Source of the DNA: Acidobacteriaceae bacterium
Lineage (GTDB): Bacteria; Acidobacteriota; Terriglobia; Terriglobales; Acidobacteriaceae
NCBI GenBank assembly: GCA_027452125.1
Contig: DAIDGZ010000035.1
Location: forward strand, 1 to 37,813
Direction: 5' to 3'
DNA length: 37,813 bases
Made by a program: the position numbers and the translations under genes. Shown here piece by piece: positions 8,859-17,929 of this stretch. How positions within the stretch are numbered: the stretch's first letter is position 1; each line of letters starts with the position of its first letter. The notes beneath the pieces were generated by a model. The model was not told the DNA's origin. It saw only the letters and a list, made by a program, of their open reading frames with translations, and searched no databases.

Positions 8859-9019
8859 CGAATTTGGAACACGCGGGGCCGGCTTCATAAGAGGCCGGCA
8901 TCGCGCTTCGTCCGTATACCTGCCTGCCTTGCCTGCATCTACCGTCTGCCATCGTATACTCATCAACGATGGTGATGCGCGTTCATGTGCCCGCATTACC
9001 GCCCAGGTGAGCCGCCACT

Positions 9020-9790
9020 ATGAATGGACAGCCTATCGTCAACTTCTTCCGTGTGGTCTCGCTGGTGCTGGTTCTGCTCGTTGTCGCGCTGCTCGCCGCC
9101 ATCGTGACCATGCGCTTCGCCATTCACGGTGCTGAGGTGCAAGTACCCGCCTTCAAGAGCATGACGGTGGCCGAGGCCCGCAGCCAGGCTGCCGGCCTCG
9201 GTCTCACGCTCGACGTTGACAATCGTTACTACTCCGCGGATGTGGCGGCCGGGCATATCCTCTCACAGTCACCGGCGCCCGGCACCGTGGTGCGTCGCGA
9301 GTGGCAGGTGCGCATCTCTGAGAGCCTGGGGCCGCAAAAGGTGGATGTGCCGAATATGGTTGGCCTCGATGCGCGCGCAGCCGAGTTGCAACTGCGTCGC
9401 GCCGGCCTGGAGGTCGGCGCCGTGGATAGCCTGCCTGGCACAACCGCCACCATGGGCACTGTATTGGCCCAGGATCCGCCCGCACATACACAAGGCATTG
9501 CCCAACCCAGCGTGAATCTGCTCATCGCCGCGCCATCGGACGATCCTCCCAATGGCTACGTTATGCCTGACATGACAGGCTGGCTGGCTTCCAGCGCGGT
9601 GGCTACACTGGCCAAAGTCGGTATCAAGACTGCGCCAATCCATTGGGTGGAGATAGGCGTAGCGCCCATCTCCACTGGCAGCCAGACACCCATACCACCC
9701 GTCAAGCCGGGCGCCATTCTCACGCAATCCCCACAGGCCGGCGCACACATCGATCAAAGCACCCGCGTCACGCTCACAGCGGCGCGCTAA
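9020..9790 (+). CDS. Membrane-anchored protein with three PASTA domains
   Basis: One N-terminal TM, then PASTA repeats (VPAFKSMTVAEARSQAAGLGL; VPNMVGLDARAAELQLRRAGLEV; MPDMTGWLASSAVATLAKVGI). Confidence 0.85.
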   Translation: MNGQPIVNFFRVVSLVLVLLVVALLAAIVTMRFAIHGAEVQVPAFKSMTVAEARSQAAGLGLTLDVDNRYYSADVAAGHILSQSPAPGTVVRREWQVRISESLGPQKVDVPNMVGLDARAAELQLRRAGLEVGAVDSLPGTTATMGTVLAQDPPAHTQGIAQPSVNLLIAAPSDDPPNGYVMPDMTGWLASSAVATLAKVGIKTAPIHWVEIGVAPISTGSQTPIPPVKPGAILTQSPQAGAHIDQSTRVTLTAAR

Positions 9791-9808
9791 GTTCACAAGG
9801 GAGACACC

Positions 9809-10309
9809 ATGGGAGTCCAACAGGATCTGGAACAGGTCACATTGCAGGAAACGGAACTGCGCTTGCCCCGGTTCGATGAACAAATCGCCTGGGAATTGGG
9901 CACACGCCTGCGCAGCATGGCCATCGAACGCGGCCTCGGTATCGTCATTGATGTGCGCCGCTTCGGCCAGCCGCTCTTTTATACGGCTCTCGCAGTCACC
10001 ACGCCAGACAACCCCGAGTGGGTGCGCCGCAAGAGTAACGTTGTAGCACGCTACCATCGCAGCTCCTATGGCATGGGCCTCACCTTACAGGTCAAAGGCC
10101 AGACGCTCGAGCAGCGTGGCCACGCCACCGCCGACTTCGCCGCACATGGAGGCGCATTTCCAGTGCATGTGGACGGCGCCGGCATCCTCGGTTGCATCAC
10201 CGTCAGCGGTCTGCCCCAGCGCGCCGATCACGAACTCGTTGTCGAGGCACTCTGCGCCCATCTCGGCAAGGACTACGCCGCTCTCAAACTGGGGCCCGAA
10301 GAAAACTGA
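9809..10309 (+). CDS. UPF0303 / heme-degrading-domain (GlcG-like) family protein
   Basis: GTRLRSMAIERGLGIVIDVRRFGQPLFYTALAVTTPDNPEWVRRKSNVVARYHRSSYGMGL; HGGAFPVHVDGAGILGCITVSGLPQRADHELVVEAL. Confidence 0.8.
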   Translation: MGVQQDLEQVTLQETELRLPRFDEQIAWELGTRLRSMAIERGLGIVIDVRRFGQPLFYTALAVTTPDNPEWVRRKSNVVARYHRSSYGMGLTLQVKGQTLEQRGHATADFAAHGGAFPVHVDGAGILGCITVSGLPQRADHELVVEALCAHLGKDYAALKLGPEEN

Positions 10310-10382
10310 ATTGGCCTCTGGCAAGTAACTTCGTTGAAACGAGAGGCAGATCACCGCACGCGGTGCATCATTCCATCCTGCG

Positions 10383-10416
10383 ACCGGCATCTCGTCACTT
10401 CCACGAGCTTGCCGGT
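10383..10416. terminator. Bidirectional terminator between convergent UPF0303 and sulfatase genes
   Basis: ACCGGCA-t-CTCGT-loop-ACGAG-ct-TGCCGGT followed by TTCTT. Confidence 0.6.
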
Positions 10417-10419
10417 TTC

Positions 10420-12054
10420 TTATGCACCCCCGTCTACAATGCTTTTCATCGCTTGCTCAACTGGAAAATCCGGCGTCTCATAAAACTGCGGAAAGCCGCG
10501 CTGGTCTTTGTCCATGGGAGCAATTCCACTCGTATTCAGATACCAGTGCATCAGCTTTTCTTGCAGGCTGTTCTGCAGTGTGGCCACACTGGCCTCGCCA
10601 AAGCGATTGTGCAGTTCCTGCGGATCGTCGGCATAGATGTAGAGCTCACTCTGCCCCTGCGGCCGCGCAATCAGCTTTGCCTCTGGCGTACGCACCATCG
10701 CCGCGCGTGTAATCGTTTCTGGATGTTCGATCTCTAGATTCTCCTTAGGGAAATACAGCGACGAAGGATCATGGTTGGTATCCTCGAAGCACTGCGGCTC
10801 ATACAGGTTGTATCCGCCCTCCGCATAAGCGCAGCGTTCGGCATCGCCGCGCGCACCGTGCAACTGCGGCACCAGGCTCCGGGCAAAGTGCGTATGATGT
10901 GCGCGCGTTCCCGCCAGTTCCAGGCAGGTTGCCATCACGTCATACAACTCCGTGATCTCGTGGCATACGCCGCCGGGCTTGCCCCCCGGCATGCGTCCGA
11001 TCACCGGCACATGCGTCAGCGGATCCTCCAGACCGCTGGGCCATTTCTCCACCAGCCCGTAGTCTCCCGCATAGTCTCCGTGGTCCGAAAGAAGAAACAG
11101 TGCAGTGTCGCTCACGCGCCCCGTCCGCTCCATCGCCTCCATCAGTTCACCCAGCAACCAATCGCTATAGCTCACCATGTCGTAATAGGATGCGCGCACC
11201 TGCCTGAATGTCGACTCGGGCAGACCATCGATCCCATAGGCTTTGCGAATCGCCTCTATGTAGTTCGGTTTGCGCGGCAGGTCTGTCGGCCGCAATCCGG
11301 TGATGTCCGCAGCCTTGTGTGTTCCGCGAAAGCCCTCAGGCGCGCCATAGGGGGGATGCGGCGACGTGAGCGGAAGAAAAATGCAATAGGGCCGCTCCGT
11401 TTCGCGCCGCTCCAGGATACGGATCGCAGCTTGCACCGAATGGTAGTCGTTGGTCTTGTCGCGTTCATGGCGGGCCTCGCTCAAGAACGTACGCGCATAT
11501 GACCGCTCCGCTCCTCCGCCACGCTCACCACCACTACCGGCCGGCCCCACCGGCTTGTGATCCAGATAATTCCATTGCGTCACGCTGTCATAAAACGACT
11601 GCGCCGCCAGGGCGTCATTCTTGCCAAACCAGAACACGTCATAGCCCGCCCTGCGCAGATAACGAAACAGGTTGGGCTCATCCGGGCGCAGAAAATACGC
11701 CAGGCTGCGATGCCCGCGCACGCTCGTCGGCCAACCCGTCAGCAAACTGCACCGCGAAGCGCCGCACACCGGATATTGCACATGGCAATTCGCGAATCGC
11801 GTTCCCTGCACCGCCAGCCGGTCCATGTTTGGCGTGTGGCAAACCTCGTTTCCAAAGCAGGACAGCGCATCCGCGCGCAGCTCATCCGGCATGAACAGGA
11901 TCAGGTTTGGTCGCGCTCCTCCAGATGCGTTCCCTCTCTCTTGCCCTACGCCGGGCTGCGCCTCGGCCCATCCCGGCGCTGCTGCAGAAATCCCCGCCAG
12001 CAAGCTTGCGCCTGATCCTCCCAGAAATCCCCGCCGCGTCCATTTGCTGTCCAT
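10420..12054 (-). CDS. S1-family sulfatase, Tat-exported
   Basis: MDSKWTRRGFLGGSGASLLAG twin-Arg signal; NLILFMPDELRADALSCFGN; formylglycine motif VCGASRCSLLTG. Confidence 0.85.
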   Translation of the reverse strand: MDSKWTRRGFLGGSGASLLAGISAAAPGWAEAQPGVGQERGNASGGARPNLILFMPDELRADALSCFGNEVCHTPNMDRLAVQGTRFANCHVQYPVCGASRCSLLTGWPTSVRGHRSLAYFLRPDEPNLFRYLRRAGYDVFWFGKNDALAAQSFYDSVTQWNYLDHKPVGPAGSGGERGGGAERSYARTFLSEARHERDKTNDYHSVQAAIRILERRETERPYCIFLPLTSPHPPYGAPEGFRGTHKAADITGLRPTDLPRKPNYIEAIRKAYGIDGLPESTFRQVRASYYDMVSYSDWLLGELMEAMERTGRVSDTALFLLSDHGDYAGDYGLVEKWPSGLEDPLTHVPVIGRMPGGKPGGVCHEITELYDVMATCLELAGTRAHHTHFARSLVPQLHGARGDAERCAYAEGGYNLYEPQCFEDTNHDPSSLYFPKENLEIEHPETITRAAMVRTPEAKLIARPQGQSELYIYADDPQELHNRFGEASVATLQNSLQEKLMHWYLNTSGIAPMDKDQRGFPQFYETPDFPVEQAMKSIVDGGA

Positions 12055-12329
12055 CAAAATTCACTGCTCCTTTTGCATGGAATCGAATGCAAGCTCCCAC
12101 TCTACCCGTATCACCGCATTGCGCGAAAGTCTGCGCGATCCTCGTCTGCGCATCGATTCGTGCGGCCAGCCTGATTGATATCCCGCTCCCTGCGCACGCC
12201 TCTGGCCTCAACCCGCCTGTTTGGTGACCTGCTCACTCGCTGTTACTCTTTGCCAGCCTTCACCCTTCGCTATGTATCATCCATATGGGACACCATTCCA
12301 CCGCGCCAACCAGCGCACAAGGATGAACC

Positions 12330-13442
12330 ATGCACAACTTTGCTCATGAAATGCTGCGCGAAATCTACGAGCAGCCAGAGGCCTTGCGCCGTACCCAGGC
12401 TCTTTACGTTGAAGGCGACCACTTGAAGCCTAAAGTGGCTACCCTGCTCTCCCGCTGGCCCAACCCTGAGGGCGAAGTCCTCATTGCCGCCAGTGGCTCA
12501 AGCCGCCACAGCGGGCTCTATGCGGAGATCCTGCTTGAAGATCTCTGCGGCCTGGCCGTGGACGTCGAGTATGCCAGCGAATACAGTTGCCGCGGCGGCG
12601 TGGACCTGCGCCACCCCAGCGTGCTCGTCCTCTCCCAGTCTGGCGAAACCAGCGATACTCTCGCCGCGCTCGATGAGGCGCGCCGCCGCGGACAAAAGAC
12701 GCTGGCCATCACGAATGTCCCCGCCTCCACCATGGCCACAGAGGCCCACGTCTCCATGCCCCTGGCCGCTGGCAAAGAAAAGGCCATCCCCGCCACCAAG
12801 AGCTTTATCTGCCAGCTTGCCGTGCTCTATCTGCTTGGCCTGTATGAGGCTATCCGCCTGGGCCGTATGGATGCCAGCTTGCTCGCTACGCACATCAGCC
12901 AACTACAGGCTGTCCCCGAGCATCTGCAGCAGCAACTCGACGGCTGGCGACAGCAGATGAGCGCCCTCGCCCACAAGTATCGCGACGCAGCCACCTTCCT
13001 CTTCCTCGGTCGTGGCATCCACTACGCCATCGCCCGTGAAGGTGCGCTCAAGCTCAAGGAGGCTTCGTACGTCCACGCCGAGGGCTACCCCGTCGGCGAA
13101 CTTAAGCATGGTCCCAACGCTCTGGTCAGCGAGCGCGTGCCTCTCGTCGTGCTGGCCACCGTGGACCACGCACTGGAGGCCTCGGTCCAGCGCTATCAGA
13201 AAACCCTGCAACTGCTCGCCGACATGAAAAAGCAGGGTGCGCGCGTCATCGCCATTGCCAATCACGGCGATGCGGAAGTGGCCTCTCTGGTCAGCGACCT
13301 CGTCGCCGTCCAGCCGGCATCGGAATACCTACTGCCGCTGCTTGAGGTCGTCCCGCTCCAGTTCTTCGCCTACTTCATGGCCCTGGAGCACGGCGTAGAC
13401 GTCGATCGTCCTCGCAATCTCTCGAAGGCTGTCGTCGAGTAG
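12330..13442 (+). CDS. SIS-domain sugar isomerase (GlmS isomerase-domain-like, no glutaminase domain)
   Basis: Two SIS motifs: VLIAASGSSRHSGLYAEILLEDL...VLVLSQSGETSDTLAALDEAR; REGALKLKEASYVHAEGYPVGELKHGPNALV. Confidence 0.87.
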   Translation: MHNFAHEMLREIYEQPEALRRTQALYVEGDHLKPKVATLLSRWPNPEGEVLIAASGSSRHSGLYAEILLEDLCGLAVDVEYASEYSCRGGVDLRHPSVLVLSQSGETSDTLAALDEARRRGQKTLAITNVPASTMATEAHVSMPLAAGKEKAIPATKSFICQLAVLYLLGLYEAIRLGRMDASLLATHISQLQAVPEHLQQQLDGWRQQMSALAHKYRDAATFLFLGRGIHYAIAREGALKLKEASYVHAEGYPVGELKHGPNALVSERVPLVVLATVDHALEASVQRYQKTLQLLADMKKQGARVIAIANHGDAEVASLVSDLVAVQPASEYLLPLLEVVPLQFFAYFMALEHGVDVDRPRNLSKAVVE

Positions 13443-13459
13443 CATCGCGCCCGTCATCG

Positions 13460-13493
13460 CCTTCCCGCCGCTCCATTCCCTCGCGCGGGAAGG
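13460..13493 (+). terminator. Hairpin terminator after SIS-domain gene
   Basis: CCTTCCCGC/GCGGGAAGG 9-bp stem followed by TCCTCCATTTTTCT. Confidence 0.5.
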
Positions 13494-13502
13494 TCCTCCA
13501 TT

Positions 13503-13535
13503 TTTCTGGCAACCGCTTCCTGCAACTGCCAGAAA
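13503..13535. terminator. Second hairpin directly after the first
   Basis: TTTCTGGCA/TGCCAGAAA 9-bp perfect stem, 15-nt loop, followed by CTTCTC. Confidence 0.35.
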
Positions 13536-13596
13536 CTTCTCCCGCACCTCCGCCAGTCCACCTGCAATAGCGCGATAATTGCGCCGGAGAACGGCC

Positions 13597-13761
13597 ATGT
13601 CCCAGTACGTCTTTCATTGTCAGGACTGCAACCGGGAGTTCACGCTGGCTCTACATATTGCAGAGGTGGAAAAGGGTGGCGTGGCCTGCCCGCATTGCGG
13701 CAGCAAGCAGGTGCAACAACTGGTTAGCTCTTTCTCTGCGGTTACTGCCAGAAAGAGCTGA
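13597..13761 (+). CDS. FmdB-like zinc-ribbon protein (54 aa)
   Basis: MSQYVFHCQDCNREFTLALHIAEVEKGGVACPHCGSKQVQQLVSSFSAVTARKS; GGAG upstream. Confidence 0.75.
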   Translation: MSQYVFHCQDCNREFTLALHIAEVEKGGVACPHCGSKQVQQLVSSFSAVTARKS

Positions 13762-13815
13762 CTCCAGAACCGTTACAGACCAACAGGCGTCTTGACCAAC
13801 TGGCGACAAGAGCTC

Positions 13816-15615
13816 CTAGCGTGCGCCCGCCCCTTCAAAGTGCGCCTCAATCTCCTCCAGTGTCTTGCCCTTGGTCTCCGGCAGCAGGAAGACCGCCACC
13901 AGGAAGTACAGCGTGGTGAAGCCGCCAAAGAGGAAGAAGATCGCCGAGTAGCCGTACTTGCTCACAAACGGCAGGAAGATGGCCGCCAGCGTGGTCGCGG
14001 CCAGTTGGTTCAGCACCAGCGCTACGCTCATGCCGTTGGAGCGGATGCGCGTGGGCATCAGTTCGCTCAAAGCCAGCCACACCACCACGCCCGGACCCAT
14101 GGCATAGAAGCCCATAAACAGATACAGCCCCAGCGCCACCAGCCAGCCATGCCCCACCTGCGGCACGCGCCCAATCATCGCCTTCTGGATGCGCAGCGGC
14201 GCCGTGCGCGCTGCCGCCAGATTAGCAAAGGGATTCTTGAAGAAGGCTTCCACGCTGTTGGCCGGCACGCAGCTGGCACGGTCAATATGAATCGGCGCCG
14301 CGCCCGGATCGTCGGAACGCACATAGCTGGTGGCCGCCGTAAAGTCCCCATAGGAATAGATGATGGCCAGCGATGCCCGTCCGCTGTCGATGCCGCCCTC
14401 TGCCGTGCCTAGCAGCTTCGCCGCCTCAGCCTGGTCAAAATGGAGCGTCAGCTCCTGCTGCGCATCAACCATCTGTTGCACCGTCGCGCCGCGATCCACC
14501 GTGTACCGCTCCGTCTGCAGAAACAGCAGTCCCACCACAATCGTCGACAGCACAACCCCGCCGGTGCCGATGGAGAGCAGAAACTTGCGCCCCTTGTGAT
14601 CCACCAGCGTCATGCCCACAATCGTCACCAGGAAGTTGACTACGGTAAAGATCACGTAGCCCCAGTGCGCCTGCAGATCGCTCAAACCACTTTGCAGAAG
14701 AATGTTGGCGTTGTAGCCGATCACCGAATTCACGCCGGTGGTCTGGTTAAAGAACAGCACGGCACAGGCCAGTAGAAATGGAATGACATACTTGCGCCGC
14801 AGCAGCGAATCCTTTGCGCCTCCACTCCGGACCTTGGCGCTCTCCTCGGCGCCGGCTTGCATGGTTGCCGCCATCTCTTCCAGTTCGGCGTTTGCCTGCT
14901 CCGCCGTGCGCGAGCGCAGCAGCGCCGTCCGTGCCTGGTCCGTCTGCCCCCGGCGAAAGAGCCAGCGCGGCGACTCGCTCACCAACAGGCTGCCCAGCAC
15001 AAACAGAACACCCGGCGGCAGTGATACCCAGAAGATGCTGCGCCACGCTCGATCCTTGAAGGCGAACAGCGCCGCGCTGTTCCCCGTCCCCGCCACCGTC
15101 TCGACGCGATAACTAAAGTAGATGCCCACCAGCGCGGCAGCCACAATGCCCAGCGTCAGCAGCCATTGGAAGACGCCCGTCCCCTTGCCTCGGTTTTTCG
15201 CGCCCAGGCACTCCGCCAGGTAGAGCGGCACCACCACGCCCACCAGCCCGGCGCTGATCCCCTGCAGCAGCCTTCCCAGAAACAGAGGACCGTAGCCATG
15301 CGAGAGGGCAATCACCGGAATGCTCACCACAAAGGCCAGTCCACTCAACACCATCAGCCGCTTGCGGCCCATCCAGTCTGCCAACAGTCCGGCAAAAAGG
15401 GTCGAAAAGACACTGCCCAGCAGGACCGCCGCCACAATCACAGACAATTCGCCCGGCGTCAGTCCCGAAGTCGCCTCCAGATAGGGCAGCGCGCCTCCAA
15501 TGATTCCCACGTCGATGCCATAAAGCAGCCCGCCCAACCCGGCGACCAGCACGAGAAAGGTGTTGTAGCGGCGGAGAGCGGAGGGAAGTCCCCCTGAGGA
15601 ATCGATTGCATTCAC
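13816..15615 (-). CDS. Sugar-porter-family MFS transporter with a ~120-aa inter-TM insertion
   Basis: GGLLYGIDVGIIGGALPYLEA; GRLLQGISAGLVGVVVPLYLAECLGAKNRGKG; QTTGVNSVIGYNANIL; PETKGKTLEEIEAHF. Confidence 0.88.
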   Translation of the reverse strand: MNAIDSSGGLPSALRRYNTFLVLVAGLGGLLYGIDVGIIGGALPYLEATSGLTPGELSVIVAAVLLGSVFSTLFAGLLADWMGRKRLMVLSGLAFVVSIPVIALSHGYGPLFLGRLLQGISAGLVGVVVPLYLAECLGAKNRGKGTGVFQWLLTLGIVAAALVGIYFSYRVETVAGTGNSAALFAFKDRAWRSIFWVSLPPGVLFVLGSLLVSESPRWLFRRGQTDQARTALLRSRTAEQANAELEEMAATMQAGAEESAKVRSGGAKDSLLRRKYVIPFLLACAVLFFNQTTGVNSVIGYNANILLQSGLSDLQAHWGYVIFTVVNFLVTIVGMTLVDHKGRKFLLSIGTGGVVLSTIVVGLLFLQTERYTVDRGATVQQMVDAQQELTLHFDQAEAAKLLGTAEGGIDSGRASLAIIYSYGDFTAATSYVRSDDPGAAPIHIDRASCVPANSVEAFFKNPFANLAAARTAPLRIQKAMIGRVPQVGHGWLVALGLYLFMGFYAMGPGVVVWLALSELMPTRIRSNGMSVALVLNQLAATTLAAIFLPFVSKYGYSAIFFLFGGFTTLYFLVAVFLLPETKGKTLEEIEAHFEGAGAR

Positions 15616-15822
15616 TGTAGCCTTTCCTTTCGATTACTTTGTTTTACTATCCTGCACGTCTAGGGTGCACGCATTTTTTTGTCGCTTGTCGCATGTCCAC
15701 ACAAAGCTAACAGGGCCTCTCCACCACGGGCAATCACGCGAACTACACGCTGCCCGTCCTGGAAGGCCATCAACATCGCCGATTTTCCTCGCAATCAAGC
15801 ACAGCAGTGGCACACTGAATAC

Positions 15823-16587
15823 ATGGCCGACCCGCATAAGGCACGTGAGCGCCCCGTCCTGCTGCTCATCGACGACGACCTCGTGAGCCGCGAGGTCACT
15901 GCGACCGTGCTGACCATGGGCGGCTACCTGGTACACACCGCCGAAGATGGCGCCGCCGCCCTGCGCCTGCTCGATGCCGGCGCATGTATCCCCGATGCCA
16001 TTCTGATGGATGCCCAGATGCCCGGCCTCAGCGGTGTTGAACTCATCACCGCGCTGCGCGCCCGCCGCAGGGTTCGCATCCTCGCCATCAGCGGCAGCGA
16101 TACCTCCGCCGACGTAATTGCCGCTGCGGACGGATTCCTCCTCAAGCCCTTTGACTCGGATGCTGTCGACCATGCCCTGCAGGCTGCATGGCAATTCACC
16201 GGCAGCGCTGCCCGCCAGGCCAGCCCCCCTGCCGAGTACCCGGTTCTAAGCCAGGCTGTGCTGGGACAGCTCCGCCAAATGATGCCCGAGCGTGGAGTGC
16301 GGCAGATCTTTGCCGCTCTCGTCGAGGACCTCGACAAACGCATCGCCGCGCTGGAAAACGCTATCGCCGGCGCCGACCTCCCGGAAATTCGCCGCATCGG
16401 CCACGCCATCAAGGGCGGCTGCTCCATGGGCGGAGCCATGCAGGCCTCCCACATCGGCAGCTTGCTTGAGGCATTACCAGAGTCAGGGGAGGGTAATCAG
16501 TTAGATAACAGCACTGCCCTGCTTGCCGATTTGCGCGCCGCCGCCGCCGCTCTCCGGCGTATGCTGGAAGCGGAGTTGCCTGCCTGA
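15823..16587 (+). CDS. Response-regulator receiver plus Hpt phosphotransfer protein
   Basis: PVLLLIDDDLVSREVTATVLTMGGY...AILMDAQMPGLSG receiver; C-terminal Hpt RRIGHAIKGGCSMGGAMQASHIGSLLEAL. Confidence 0.85.
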   Translation: MADPHKARERPVLLLIDDDLVSREVTATVLTMGGYLVHTAEDGAAALRLLDAGACIPDAILMDAQMPGLSGVELITALRARRRVRILAISGSDTSADVIAAADGFLLKPFDSDAVDHALQAAWQFTGSAARQASPPAEYPVLSQAVLGQLRQMMPERGVRQIFAALVEDLDKRIAALENAIAGADLPEIRRIGHAIKGGCSMGGAMQASHIGSLLEALPESGEGNQLDNSTALLADLRAAAAALRRMLEAELPA

Positions 16588-16618
16588 TGCACGCAGGCCC
16601 ACGGAGGCGCGCACTCAC

Positions 16619-17281
16619 ATGGAACGGTCCATTCGCATCGTAATCGCGGACGATCACCCCGTTGTCCGTATCGGCGTAAGCAATATGCTGAACGAACAGC
16701 AGGGCTTGGAAGTCGTCGGCGAGGCATCCGATGGCGATGAGGCCATCACCCAGACCCTCGAACTGACGCCCGATATCCTGCTCCTCGACTTGCAGATGCC
16801 CCGTCTGCCCGGCCTGGAGGCTATGCGCGCCATCATGAACGGCGCCGCTGCGGTCAAAATCCTGCTGCTCACCTCCACCATCACCACCCAGCAGATCATC
16901 GAGGCGCTGCACATCGGCGCACGCGGCATTGTGCTCAAAGACGCCCTCGCCGACCACCTGCAAACTGCCATCCGCACGGTAGCCGCCGGGGACTACTGGA
17001 TCGGCGGCAAGCGCGTCGTCAATCTCGTCTCTGCCTTGCACGACCTGATGCAGCAGGCCGCCACACCCCAGCGCAAGACCTACGGCCTCACCCCGCGCGA
17101 GCTGGAAGTCGTCGGCTGCATCGTCGAGGGCTGCAGCAACCGCGACATCGCCAAGCAGTTCTCGCTCAGCGAAGAAACCGTCAAGCGCCATCTTTCGAAT
17201 ATCTTTGATAAAACCGGCGTCTCCACGCGGCTTGAACTGGCCCTCTTCGCCATCGCGCACCATCTCGTTGAGCCGCAATAG
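16619..17281 (+). CDS. NarL/FixJ-family response regulator (REC plus LuxR HTH)
   Basis: IRIVIADDHPVVRIGVSNML...DILLLDLQMPRLPG; LTPRELEVVGCIVEGCSNRDIAKQFSLSEETVKRHLSNIFDKTGVSTRLELALFA; SD ACGGAGG. Confidence 0.92.
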   Translation: MERSIRIVIADDHPVVRIGVSNMLNEQQGLEVVGEASDGDEAITQTLELTPDILLLDLQMPRLPGLEAMRAIMNGAAAVKILLLTSTITTQQIIEALHIGARGIVLKDALADHLQTAIRTVAAGDYWIGGKRVVNLVSALHDLMQQAATPQRKTYGLTPRELEVVGCIVEGCSNRDIAKQFSLSEETVKRHLSNIFDKTGVSTRLELALFAIAHHLVEPQ

Positions 17282-17309
17282 GTTCGTCTTATCCCGAACC
17301 CCTTTTCTC

Positions 17310-17340
17310 ACAAAAGCCCGGCACTCCGCCGGGCTCTTGT
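17310..17340. terminator. Bidirectional intrinsic terminator
   Basis: ACAA-a-AGCCCGGC/GCCGGGCT-c-TTGT stem followed by CTTCTG. Confidence 0.6.
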
Positions 17341-17398
17341 CTTCTGCGATCCAACTTCCGATCTGCTTGTACGCAAGGATCATCCGTACGCACAGCGC

Positions 17399-17929
17399 TC
17401 ATCCACGTGTAAGACGATGCATCTCCGGTCGCCGTCCCGCCGTGATGCACTGCGTGCGTTCCCGCTCCCGTTGCCAGGCCTCTGCGCGCCAGTCCCGCGA
17501 GGCATAGCGCGGCTCTCCTGCCGGCAGAGACACCGGTTCCACACGCGGCCTGGCTGGCATGTTGACCAGTTGCGCCGTCACGCGTTGCGGCGCCAGTTCA
17601 GGCCTTTCAATCAATCGCGCTGATGACTCAAACTCCATATCCGTTGCGCTGTTGGTCAGGCTTGTGTCGGTTGTCGCCGGCGTCTCTTCCTGCGCCTCGT
17701 CCATAGTGGCGGTCTGCGGCCGCACGGCAATCGTCCGGGCCATGAAGTCGTCCACCAGCTTGTGCAGGCAGGTTTGCCCGCACAGGTGCTTCATGCCCGG
17801 ACGCTGCCGGTTGCACGTGCTCCAACCGCTCACGCGCAGTTCCGCACCCTGTTCGTAAGCCACAAACCAGTGATTGGTCTGCCGCTTCTCCGTCCCGCAG
17901 ATGTCGCACGAGATTGCTTGCCGGATCAC
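17399..17929 (-). CDS. Hypothetical protein with Cys-rich N-terminus
   Basis: Probable GTG start 17929 with GGGAG upstream (the track ORF runs to 18001); CDICGTEKRQTNHWFVAYEQGAELRVSGWSTCNRQRPGMKHLCGQTCLHKLVDDFM. Confidence 0.55.
   Translation of the reverse strand: MIRQAISCDICGTEKRQTNHWFVAYEQGAELRVSGWSTCNRQRPGMKHLCGQTCLHKLVDDFMARTIAVRPQTATMDEAQEETPATTDTSLTNSATDMEFESSARLIERPELAPQRVTAQLVNMPARPRVEPVSLPAGEPRYASRDWRAEAWQRERERTQCITAGRRPEMHRLTRG

Noticed and set aside
8878-8899. GCCGGC inverted repeat after the 52-aa ORF as a terminator
   Set aside because: Six-bp stem without a T-tract; too common in GC-rich DNA to assert.
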